Below are positions 8,236 through 14,985 of a stretch of 24,928 nt of DNA, piece by piece. The notes below the pieces were generated by a model. It saw only the letters and a list, made by a program, of their open reading frames with translations, searched no databases and had not been told where the DNA came from. The stretch covers positions 1 to 24,928 of the forward strand of contig CAJTVB010000040.1 in NCBI GenBank assembly GCA_910579755.1, written 5' to 3'. Position 1 is the stretch's first letter. Each line of letters starts with the position of its first letter. A program made the position numbers and the translations under genes. The DNA is from an uncultured Acetatifactor sp. (GTDB lineage: Bacteria; Bacillota; Clostridia; Lachnospirales; Lachnospiraceae).

Positions 8236-8267
8236 GGGTTTGCGTGCGCATTTTGCACGCAAAACCC
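8236..8267. repeat. Strong GC-rich hairpin
   Basis: The arms GGGTTTGCGTGC (8236-8247) and GCACGCAAAACCC (8255-8267) pair over 12 bases with one bulged A around a 7-base loop. No T-run follows on either strand, so it is not a typical terminator. It is probably part of the same intergenic repeat as the adjoining GTTACTTTTC box. Confidence 0.5.
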
Positions 8268-8354
8268 GACTATCGTTGCGGGATAAATGGCATCAGATGG
8301 TGGAAAAATAAGCAATAAAATCAGAGACAATAGTAGGCGATACAGGAGGGAATT

Positions 8355-8966
8355 ATGTGCGGCAGATATTATGTTGACGATGATACGGCAAGGGAGATAG
8401 AGAAGCTGGTCAGGCAGGTGGATGAGAAAATGCGGGGAGCGGCTGTATCCTGCAGGGTGGAGGTTGCGGCAAAGGACATCCATCCCACAGAGACAGCCCC
8501 GATCCTGGCTGCTTCCGGCGATATTCTGGAGTGCCGTTGGCAGCGGTGGGGCTTTCCGGGTTTCCGGAAAAGCCAGGTCATTTACAATGCCAGATGCGAG
8601 TCTGTTATGGAAAAGCCCATGTTCCGGGAGGCTGTGCGGCATCGCAGGGCTGTCATTCCTGCGGCCTGGTTCTATGAATGGGACCGCAGCAAGCAGAAGC
8701 ATATTTTCTATAGGGAAAGCGGAGCCCCTTTGTTTATGGCCGGATGTTACAGGAAGTATGATGAGGGTGACAGATTCGTGATCCTTACGACACAGGCTAA
8801 CGCTTCCATGGAGCCGGTGCATGACCGTATGCCCCTGATACTGGAGCGGGAAGAGGCTGTTGCGTGGCTCCTGGAGAATGACGCGGCGGAGGGACTGCTC
8901 CAAAAATCGCCGCCCCTGCTGGTGCGCAGGACGGAGTATGAACAGCTGAGGTTTCCTGGTATCTGA
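8355..8966 (+). CDS. SRAP-family (HMCES/YedK-like) abasic-site DNA crosslink protein
   Basis: The protein has 203 residues, the usual size. After removal of Met1, Cys2 (MCGRYY) is the residue that forms a covalent thiazolidine link with abasic sites in single-stranded DNA. Other family residues are present: Asn78 in NARCES (usually NARSE or NARAE), Glu108 in FYEW and His156 in EPVHDRMP. The protein therefore should protect replication forks from abasic sites. The start follows a good AGGAGGG (8346-8352 region). It stands alone, divergent from the antiporter, with a DUF2000 remnant facing it downstream. In many bacteria the family is linked to the SOS response, but I see no LexA box here. Identification is firm; regulation is not shown. 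Confidence 0.92.
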   Translation: MCGRYYVDDDTAREIEKLVRQVDEKMRGAAVSCRVEVAAKDIHPTETAPILAASGDILECRWQRWGFPGFRKSQVIYNARCESVMEKPMFREAVRHRRAVIPAAWFYEWDRSKQKHIFYRESGAPLFMAGCYRKYDEGDRFVILTTQANASMEPVHDRMPLILEREEAVAWLLENDAAEGLLQKSPPLLVRRTEYEQLRFPGI

Positions 8967-8973
8967 TACAGGC

Positions 8974-9182
8974 TTACAGGGGATAGGAAGGATTTATGCA
9001 GAGCTTTTCCTGTATTTGCCTGATGATCTCCGGCGAACCCCGCAGGATCGGCACAGGAAATTCGATGATGCCGAGATGCTCGTTGCCGCTGTGTTTGCAA
9101 TAATGCTCAGGGGCAGGCTCTCGTCAATGACCATAACACACTTTTCATTTTTCCAATCCAATTTGCGCTGCGTCTTTTCCAT
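8974..9182 (-). pseudogene. DUF2000 family protein, internally deleted and frameshifted
   Basis: On the minus strand the ATG at 9182 opens MEKTQRKLDWKNEKCVMVID, followed by ESLPLSIIANTAA, the conserved N-terminus of DUF2000 proteins. At about 9085 the frame changes and the next frame reads NEHLGIIEFPVPILRGSPEI, then IRQIQEKL, and ends at a TAA at 8976-8974. In intact members about 25 residues separate IANTAA from the HLGI segment and about 50 more follow the QEKL helix. An internal deletion with a shift and a lost C-terminus therefore made this a pseudogene. DUF2000 proteins have no established function. Between it and the next gene (9183-9406) I see no further gene. Confidence 0.7.
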
Positions 9183-9406
9183 ATCTTCATTTATGACTTT
9201 TGCTGCGTTTTTATCACACGCGGCATGATCTTTGGATTTTGTACCCTCCGTTCACGATCCTGCAGAAAGAAAAAAATTACCTCATCAGCGAACAAAATCA
9301 AAGTAAAATGAACAAACCTCTATATAAATTCTGATTCTGTAAGGGTAAAATAGGAACAGGTTCACACAAAATGAAAAAGAAAAATTATAATAGAAAGGAA
9401 AATGGG

Positions 9407-10585
9407 ATGATGGGAAAGAGGATGACATTTGCACTGGCATTTTGCAACAGAGGCTTCATGCCGGGGGAACTGATTTACGGGGCCAGGGAGGATATGATCA
9501 AGGCGGTGACGGATGCCGGATATGATTATATTGCCATGGACGCTGAATTGACCCGGTTTGGCGGAATCGAGACAAGGGATGAGGGGCTGCTCTATGCGAA
9601 GTGGCTGAAGGAGCATGAGGGGCAGTATGACGGTGTGATTTTCTCCATGCCCATTTTTGCGGACGAAAACGGAGCCATCACGGCTTTACAGGACGCAGGA
9701 GTGCCGATTTTGATGCAGGCATATCCGGATGAGATTGGGAAAATGGATTTTGCCCACAGAAGGGATGCTTTCTGCGGCAAGTTTTCCGTGACGGATGTAT
9801 TCACCCAGTACCAGGTGCCCTTTACTGTAATGAAGCCTCATGTAGTGTATCCGCTGTCAGAAGCATTCAAACAGAATCTACGGGATTTTGCGGCGGTGCC
9901 GGAGGAGAAAAAGAATACTCTGGCAAAGATTTCCGTGGTCATTGACGAATACATAGAAAGTTATCATCTGGATGCCATTGCCCTGCGCTGCTGGAACGAA
10001 ATGGAAGAGATTCTCCGTGTGTGTCCATGTGTGCTGCTGTCCGAGCTGAATGACCGCGGTATCACCGCATCCTGCGAGATTGATATGTGTTCCGCAATCA
10101 CCATGCGGGCCATGTCGCTTGCCAGCGAGACCCCTGCCACGGTGCTGGACTGGAACAATAATTACGGAGAGGATGAGAACAAGGTTATCCTGTTTCACTG
10201 TGGGCCGGTGCCTAAGAGTCTTATGACGGACAAGGGAAAAGTGACCAGCCATAAGATGTTTGACAAGAATGACCCGGGTTCCGGCTGTGGAACCTGTGAG
10301 GGACGCATCCGTCCGGGGAAAGTGACGCTTTCCAACTGCCAGACGAAGGACGGGAAGATTATCGTATATGCCAGCGAGGCGGCATTTACAGATGACCCTG
10401 TCGAGGAGGCATTCTTCGGGTGCGGCGGTGTCTGCGAGATATCGGATATGCAGGGTAAGATGATCAGGCTTGCCAGAGGCGGCTTCAAGCACCATACCTC
10501 AGTAGGGGCAGGACACATGAAGGAAATCCTGAAGGAGGCATTTACCACTTACCTGGGATATGTCTGGGTGGACATCGATAACTAA
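9407..10585 (+). CDS. L-fucose/L-arabinose isomerase-like sugar isomerase
   Basis: The protein has 392 residues from the preferred start. It belongs to the fucose-isomerase fold, converting an aldose to a ketose with a metal ion. The likely metal ligands are visible in the family order: Glu224 in CEIDM, Asp248 in VLDWNN and His264 in LFHCGP. The N-terminal part (GELIYGAREDM, GGIETRDEG) matches the substrate-binding domain. The frame is open to an ATG at 9371, but AAAGGAA (9394-9400) sits at the right distance from the ATGATG at 9407-9412, so I use 9407. It is followed after 60 bases by an FGGY kinase, the usual partner. The family is broad, and some members act on unusual sugars, so the substrate is unknown. 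No clear promoter is seen in 9183-9406. Confidence 0.8.
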   Translation: MMGKRMTFALAFCNRGFMPGELIYGAREDMIKAVTDAGYDYIAMDAELTRFGGIETRDEGLLYAKWLKEHEGQYDGVIFSMPIFADENGAITALQDAGVPILMQAYPDEIGKMDFAHRRDAFCGKFSVTDVFTQYQVPFTVMKPHVVYPLSEAFKQNLRDFAAVPEEKKNTLAKISVVIDEYIESYHLDAIALRCWNEMEEILRVCPCVLLSELNDRGITASCEIDMCSAITMRAMSLASETPATVLDWNNNYGEDENKVILFHCGPVPKSLMTDKGKVTSHKMFDKNDPGSGCGTCEGRIRPGKVTLSNCQTKDGKIIVYASEAAFTDDPVEEAFFGCGGVCEISDMQGKMIRLARGGFKHHTSVGAGHMKEILKEAFTTYLGYVWVDIDN

Positions 10586-10645
10586 GAAGACGGAGCCGTT
10601 CCTGATGTGACAGCTTAGTTTATGATAGAGAACTTGGAGGTATAG

Positions 10646-12166
10646 ATGAAAATCGCAGGACTTGACATAGGAACCACTGGCTGCAAGTGTACCGTATTTG
10701 ACAGGAACGGTAATTACCTGGGAAAAGCATACCGGGACTATCCGGTGCGCCGGACCATGGGGAGCCACGAAATCGATGTTTCGGCAATCATGGAGGGAGT
10801 ATATGCGGTCATCCGGGAGATGGCGGCGCAGTTCCCGGACATTGCCGGGTTGGGAGTCACCAGCTTCGGAGAGACCTTTGTTCTGACGGACGGGGAGGGA
10901 ACTCCCCTGCATCCGGCCATGCTGTACACGGACCCGAGAGGTGCGGAGGAATGCAGGGAGCTGAAGGAGAAGACAGGAGAGAAGGACATTGCCCGTATCA
11001 CAGGTCTTCGCCCCCACGAAATGTACAGCATAAGCAAGCTGATGTGGATGAAAAAGCACCAGCCTGAAATCTACAAAAAAGCAGAGCATGCGTTCCTGAT
11101 GGAGGATTTTGTGGTTTTTCATTTGACGGGAAAAGCGCAGATTGATTATTCGCTGGCATCCAGAACCATGGCGTTTGACATCTGCAGACTTGACTGGAGT
11201 GACCGGATACTGGAGGCGGCAGGGATAGACAGGGAGCTTTTTTCTGCCTGTGTTCCGACTGGAAGTACAGCAGGAGAAATTCTTCCGGCAGCTGCATCGA
11301 AGACGGGACTGTCAAAGCAGACACAGATTGTCTCCGTCAGCCATGACCAAGTGGCGGCAGCTGTGGGGGCAGGGGCATTTGACGCAAGGGTTGCGGTGGA
11401 CGGAGCAGGGACTGTGGAGTGTCTGACGCCGATTTATGAAGAAATGCCGGATATTGATAAGATGTATGAAGGGTATTTTTCCGTAGTGCCCTATGTGTTT
11501 CCGGGAACCTATGTGGCATATGCTTTCTCATACACCGGCGGTGCGCTGATGCAGTGGTGTGTGGAGACTTTTGCCGGAGAGAAGAAGAGACAAGCCAGGG
11601 AGCAGGGCATATCTGTCAATGAACTGTTGGAGCGGGAATATCAGGAGAGTCATTCCGAAGGCTTGGGCGGACACACTGATGGACCCAGCGGAATGCTGGT
11701 GCTGCCGCACTTTGCAGGAGCGGCAACACCTTATATGGATACCGGTTCCAAAGGGGCTGTTCTGGGACTTACCACTGCTTCCACGGCGGCAGATATTTAT
11801 CGGGGCTGCATGGAGGGTGTAACCTATGAGATGTATCTAAACTATCAGGCACTTGCAGGATCCGGCATCCGTTTTGAAAAGCTGAATGCGACGGGCGGAG
11901 GCGCACATTCCTCTGTATGGATGCAGATGAAGGCAGATGTGCTGAACCTGACCATCACGGCATTAAAGACTGTGGACGCAGGCACGGTGGGAAGCGCCAT
12001 GCTTACGGGAGTGGCAGCAGGGATGTTCCGTGATCTGAAGGAAGCGGCGGGATTGATGGTGGAGGAAACAGTCACCTATAAGCCGCGGCAGGAGATGCAC
12101 GAAAAATATATGCGGGTTTATGAACGCTACCGCAAAGTGTATGATGCAGTGAGACCGCTTATGTAA
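10646..12166 (+). CDS. FGGY-family carbohydrate kinase
   Basis: The protein has 506 residues and should phosphorylate the ketose made by the isomerase, using ATP, in the cytoplasm. The N-terminal phosphate loop is GLDIGTTGCKCTVFD (residues 5-19). The catalytic base is Asp234 in SVSHDQVAAAVGAG. The C-terminal half has the adenosine-binding NATGGGAHSSVWMQMKADV and GSAMLTGVAAGMF. The length is normal for xylulokinase-type members. GGAGG precedes the ATG (10635-10639). A truncated epimerase-like gene follows 77 bases downstream with its own ribosome binding site. Substrate assignments within FGGY kinases are unreliable from sequence, so xylulose, fuculose or ribulose are all possible. Confidence 0.88.
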   Translation: MKIAGLDIGTTGCKCTVFDRNGNYLGKAYRDYPVRRTMGSHEIDVSAIMEGVYAVIREMAAQFPDIAGLGVTSFGETFVLTDGEGTPLHPAMLYTDPRGAEECRELKEKTGEKDIARITGLRPHEMYSISKLMWMKKHQPEIYKKAEHAFLMEDFVVFHLTGKAQIDYSLASRTMAFDICRLDWSDRILEAAGIDRELFSACVPTGSTAGEILPAAASKTGLSKQTQIVSVSHDQVAAAVGAGAFDARVAVDGAGTVECLTPIYEEMPDIDKMYEGYFSVVPYVFPGTYVAYAFSYTGGALMQWCVETFAGEKKRQAREQGISVNELLEREYQESHSEGLGGHTDGPSGMLVLPHFAGAATPYMDTGSKGAVLGLTTASTAADIYRGCMEGVTYEMYLNYQALAGSGIRFEKLNATGGGAHSSVWMQMKADVLNLTITALKTVDAGTVGSAMLTGVAAGMFRDLKEAAGLMVEETVTYKPRQEMHEKYMRVYERYRKVYDAVRPLM

Positions 12167-12243
12167 TATAATTCCGTTACGAAGAGCTGCCCGGTGAAAC
12201 GTGCGCATATCTGGATTTGCAGAAAATATGAAGGAGGAGTACA

Positions 12244-12429
12244 ATGAATCCATATATCGGACATGATTCCCAGCTGTATGGGATAGAAGAGCACCGCCTT
12301 GTGGGCGGAAAGGGCGATGGGATGCGCCTGTATGAAATAAACAATGGAAAAGGCATGATGCTGACTGTCTCACCGGACAGGAACGGGGATATCACAAGGC
12401 TTCGGTACAAGGGCATCAATTTAAGCTAT
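12244..12429 (+). pseudogene. Aldose-epimerase-like (DUF4432-type) gene, cut by the IS
   Basis: A good ribosome binding site (GGAGGAG, 12233-12239) precedes the ATG. The 62 residues encoded before the insertion read MNPYIGHDSQLYGIEEHRLV, then GGKGDGMRLYEINNGKGMML and TVSPDRNGDITRLRYKG. This resembles the N-terminus of DUF4432/aldose 1-epimerase-like proteins, which have about 300 residues. At 12430 the coding sequence meets the left inverted repeat of the insertion sequence, and the frame stops six codons inside it. The rest of the gene is not found on the right side of the element (13813 onward), so it was lost and not merely interrupted. The family name is a recall-based judgement. Confidence 0.6.
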
Positions 12430-12449
12430 CACGGTAAACGCATGATTTG
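12430..12449 (+). repeat. Left inverted repeat of the ISAs1 element
   Basis: CACGGTAAACGCATGATTTG matches the complement of the right end in 17 of 20 positions, identical over the first 13. Confidence 0.8.
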
Positions 12450-12494
12450 ATATCTTTGCATCAGGGAGAAAATCTGCTATATTGTATTTAATGA

Positions 12495-12523
12495 CTGACA
12501 ATCTCCACACAATCGTGTACAAT
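12495..12523 (+). promoter_or_regulatory. Transposase promoter
   Basis: CTGACA (12495-12500) and TACAAT (12518-12523) are separated by 17 bases. Transcription would start near 12530. A second candidate lies upstream (TTGCAT at 12456, TATATT at 12478, 16 bases apart). Confidence 0.5.
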
Positions 12524-12553
12524 GATTTCCATAACTTCTTGAAAGGAAATCAT
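12522..12553 (+). promoter_or_regulatory. Start-site hairpin that can hide the transposase ribosome binding site
   Basis: ATGATTTCC (12522-12530) and GGAAATCAT (12545-12553) pair perfectly over nine bases with a 14-base loop. The right arm contains the AGGAAA of the ribosome binding site and the first bases of the ATG at 12552. mRNA starting near 12530 from the element's own promoter would lack the left arm; read-through mRNA would carry both arms and be folded shut. Confidence 0.6.
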
Positions 12554-13718
12554 GATTATGACAGAAATGGGAAATGAACTTTCACTGGTCGGATGTATGA
12601 AGGAGGTTCCGGATCCAAGAGCCCCGTACAACCAGAGACACAAATTTCTTGATATTATCATCATTGCCGTCACCGCAATCCTCTGCGGAATGGATACCTG
12701 GAATGAGATTGAGGACTGGGCATACTCAAAAAAAGAATGGCTGGAAACATTTCTGGAACTTCCCGGCGGGATTCCCTCCCATGATACGATCAACCGGGTA
12801 TTCCAGATGATCGATCCGGATCAGTTTCATGATGCCTTTTTTCGGTGGACCAGTGCAGTTGCGGGGAAAATCGAAGGAATTATTGCCATTGATGGGAAAA
12901 CTATCCGCCGCAGTAAGGATGAAAGCAAAGGAAATCGTCCCTCCCATGTGGTGAGCGCATGGGCCTGCGATACATCCCTTGTTTTAGGGCAGTTACGGGT
13001 GGACGAAAAGACAAATGAGATCAAAGCGATTCCGGAGCTGTTGGAGATCCTGTGTCTGAAAGGGTGTGTGGTAACCATCGATGCCATGGGAACCCAGAAG
13101 GAGATTGCCGAAAAAATCATAGACAAAGAAGCGGACTATATCCTGCAGGTAAAAGGGAACCAGGAAACATTACTGGAAGATATATCCCTGTATTTTAAAG
13201 ATGAGGTTTTCAATCGTCCCAAGAAGGAACTGGAAAAAGAAGGCCGGTACTGGAAAGAAAAGGACTTTGACCATGGGAGAATAGAAATCCGGGAATATTA
13301 TGTGGAAAATGAAGTAGAATGGCTCAGGGAGAACCACCCCGGCTGGAAAGGTCTGAGTGGAATGGGAGCCTGTGTGGCAACTGTAACGGAAAACGGTAAG
13401 ACAACGACAGCGTTATCATATTCGATATACAGCCAAGAAGAGATGAAAGCGGAAGAATATGGGAAGGGCAAAAGAGCCCACTGGGGAATCGAGAACAGCC
13501 TGCACTGGGTGCTGGACATTGGATTCCGAGAAGACGAGAGCCGGATACGAGCGGGGAATGCAGCAGAAAATGTAAATGTGCTGCGGCACATAGGAACAAA
13601 TCTGCTGAAGCAGGAAAAAAGCTGTCGAATGGGAATAGCAAGCAAACGGAAAAAATGCGGCTATGACCAGAAATATCTATATAAAGTTCTAAGCGGGCTG
13701 AACACGGGTATGAAATAA
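12552..13718 (+). CDS. ISAs1 family (H-repeat type) DDE transposase
   Basis: The protein has 388 residues, the usual length of ISAs1 transposases, and no internal stop. The N-terminal domain reads VPDPRAPYNQRHKFLDIIII, the typical entry to this family. GIIAIDGKTIRRS gives the first catalytic Asp, VVTIDAMGTQKEIA the second, and the HWGIENSLHWVLDIGFREDE segment carries the catalytic Glu within the conserved WxIEN pattern. Two in-frame starts are possible, 12552 and 12558; AGGA at 12545 suits the second better by spacing. The gene lies inside inverted repeats and looks intact, so the element may still be mobile. Cut-and-paste transposition is assumed from the family. Confidence 0.93.
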   Translation: MIMTEMGNELSLVGCMKEVPDPRAPYNQRHKFLDIIIIAVTAILCGMDTWNEIEDWAYSKKEWLETFLELPGGIPSHDTINRVFQMIDPDQFHDAFFRWTSAVAGKIEGIIAIDGKTIRRSKDESKGNRPSHVVSAWACDTSLVLGQLRVDEKTNEIKAIPELLEILCLKGCVVTIDAMGTQKEIAEKIIDKEADYILQVKGNQETLLEDISLYFKDEVFNRPKKELEKEGRYWKEKDFDHGRIEIREYYVENEVEWLRENHPGWKGLSGMGACVATVTENGKTTTALSYSIYSQEEMKAEEYGKGKRAHWGIENSLHWVLDIGFREDESRIRAGNAAENVNVLRHIGTNLLKQEKSCRMGIASKRKKCGYDQKYLYKVLSGLNTGMK

Positions 13719-13755
13719 AAGCTCATAGCGGCGCCACATTTATAAAAATGATTAG

Positions 13756-13785
13756 GTAGACATATCATGTAAGTGATATGTCTAC
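13756..13785 (+). terminator. Terminator-like stem in the IS right end
   Basis: GTAGACATATCA (13756-13767) and TGATATGTCTAC (13774-13785) form a perfect 12-bp stem with a 6-base loop, followed by TTAAATAAAAA. The T-run is poor on the plus strand. It lies 38 bases after the transposase stop. Confidence 0.55.
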
Positions 13786-13792
13786 TTAAATA

Positions 13793-13812
13793 AAAAGCTT
13801 GCGTTTACCGTG
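13793..13812 (-). repeat. Right inverted repeat of the ISAs1 element
   Basis: Read on the minus strand it is CACGGTAAACGCAAGCTTTT, matching the left end over the first 13 bases. Confidence 0.8.
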
Positions 13813-13831
13813 CAGCGGCCTTAATTAATAG

Positions 13832-13860
13832 TTGCGCAATCCGTCATGCTGACTTATAAT
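13832..13860 (+). promoter_or_regulatory. Promoter just right of the IS
   Basis: TTGCGC (13832-13837) and a perfect TATAAT (13855-13860) are 17 bases apart. Transcription from about 13867 would meet the terminator-like stem at 13922-13964 before the amidase gene, giving a transcript of about 100 bases or an attenuated leader. Confidence 0.45.
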
Positions 13861-13921
13861 ATTTATAACAGTGTTTGCCGCATGCGGGAGCAGAGAAATG
13901 AAGGTAAATGGGAAATTTGAA

Positions 13922-13964
13922 GGGGCGTCTCTGAAAACTGTGTTTTTGGAGACGTTCCGTTTTT
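13922..13964 (+). terminator. Intrinsic terminator upstream of the amidase gene
   Basis: GGGGCGTCTC (13922-13931) pairs with GAGACGTTCC (13949-13958), including two G-T pairs. An inner GAAAAC/GTTTTT extends the stem. GTTTTT (13959-13964) follows. It ends whatever is transcribed from the left, either the old sugar operon or the short transcript from 13867. Confidence 0.6.
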
Positions 13965-14033
13965 CTATTCCGTTTTCTAATCCGTCTTCTGCCGGGGCAG
14001 CGGCGCTGAAGGAATAGAAGAGATGACAGCCCT

Positions 14034-14852
14034 ATGGAGGCGGGGAGAACTCGGATAAATATGGAACAAAGGACAAAAAGAAAAAGAAAGCGGCGGAAAA
14101 ACTGGAAACGGATCATCATAGCTTATACACTGCGGACACTGGTTGCCGTAGTGCTGCTGGGAATGGTTTTTCTGATGATCTGCGGATGTATTTTTCTGTA
14201 TCAGCTGGGGCATAAGGAGAAGGACGATGTTTCTTCCGTCAATGCCCATGTCAAATCACAGCTTCGGGGCGCGGGGACGCAGCCGGACAGTCCGCTTCCG
14301 CTGACAGACTGCAAGATTGTTCTGGATGCCGGGCACGGGGGGCTGGACGGGGGGTGCAGCTTCGGAGATACTGTGGAGAAGGATGTTTCACTGGCAGTGA
14401 CTCTGGCGCTTGGGGAATATTTGGAAGCCAAGGGAATACAGGTAGTGTATACCCGCCGGGAGGATGATTCTTTAGGCTTGTCGGAGCGGGCGGATCTGGT
14501 CAACGGAGAGGAGCCGGATTTCCTGTTCAGCATTCACTGCAATTCCTATGAAGAGGATGCTTCCATCCGGGGGTTGGAGATCCATTATCAGAAGGGCCGT
14601 AAGGAGGGAAAGGCCATGGCGGAGCAGATCGGCGGGTGGCTGGAGGAAAACACTTCTATAGAAGTGCGGGATGCGAAAGAAAATAATTTGCAGATATTGA
14701 GAGAGACCTCCGTAAAGGCCGTTTTGATTGAATTGGGATTTTTGACAAATGCGGCGGACCGCCAGATACTTTCGTCTCAGGAGCAGAGGGATGAGCTGGC
14801 GAAAGCGCTTGCAGACGGGATCTGGGAGTACACACAGGCAGTTGGACGTTGA
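14034..14852 (+). CDS. N-acetylmuramoyl-L-alanine amidase (Amidase_3, CwlD-like), membrane-anchored
   Basis: The protein has 272 residues and cuts the bond between muramic acid and the peptide in peptidoglycan, outside the membrane. A basic N-terminus and one membrane span (about residues 36-57) act as anchor or signal. The zinc ligands are present: His101 in LDAGHGG, Glu115 in VEKDVSL and His168 in SIHCNS. Catalytic Glu233 lies in LIELGFL (numbering from 14034). A second in-frame ATG at 14061 is possible; neither start has a strong ribosome binding site. Single-domain Amidase_3 proteins with one N-terminal span include the spore-cortex enzyme CwlD, so a sporulation role is possible but not shown. 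The promoter of the next operon overlaps its stop codon. Confidence 0.85.
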   Translation: MEAGRTRINMEQRTKRKRKRRKNWKRIIIAYTLRTLVAVVLLGMVFLMICGCIFLYQLGHKEKDDVSSVNAHVKSQLRGAGTQPDSPLPLTDCKIVLDAGHGGLDGGCSFGDTVEKDVSLAVTLALGEYLEAKGIQVVYTRREDDSLGLSERADLVNGEEPDFLFSIHCNSYEEDASIRGLEIHYQKGRKEGKAMAEQIGGWLEENTSIEVRDAKENNLQILRETSVKAVLIELGFLTNAADRQILSSQEQRDELAKALADGIWEYTQAVGR

Positions 14853-14878
14853 CATAAAAAGAATGGACAGGCTATAAT
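14849..14878 (+). promoter_or_regulatory. Consensus promoter of the sensor kinase operon
   Basis: TTGACA (14849-14854) and TATAAT (14873-14878), both perfect hexamers, are 18 bases apart. The -35 overlaps the amidase stop codon. The leader of about 100 bases before the kinase ATG contains no obvious terminator. Confidence 0.8.
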
Positions 14879-14985
14879 AGGGCTGATGCTACATATGATA
14901 TTTTATAAGCGCCGCAGGCGGCCGGACAGGGGCAGGAAAGAGGACGCAGGGATCATGGCTGGAGGCGGCGGAACGGAGAACGGAA

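Larger units (their letters stand above)
12430..13812 (+). mobile_element. ISAs1-family insertion sequence, complete, 1383 bp
   Basis: The element is bounded by imperfect inverted repeats of 20 bases that begin with an identical CACGGTAAACGCA. It holds one transposase gene, its promoter and a terminator-like stem near the right end. No matching target duplication is seen: the left flank reads TAAGCTAT and the right flank CAGCGGCC, whereas ISAs1 insertions usually make a duplication of 8-10 bases. The sequence right of the element does not continue the interrupted gene. This points to an adjacent deletion or to recombination between two copies after insertion. Confidence 0.85.

Noticed and set aside
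9386..9391. Perfect TATAAT just before the isomerase start
   Set aside because: Transcription from it would begin at about 9398, inside the ribosome binding site, and no -35 is present; it is chance in A+T-rich sequence.
9371..9406. The 12-codon N-terminal extension of the isomerase from ATG 9371
   Set aside because: It is Lys and Asn rich, lacks a ribosome binding site, and the ATGATG at 9407 has a properly spaced AAAGGAA.
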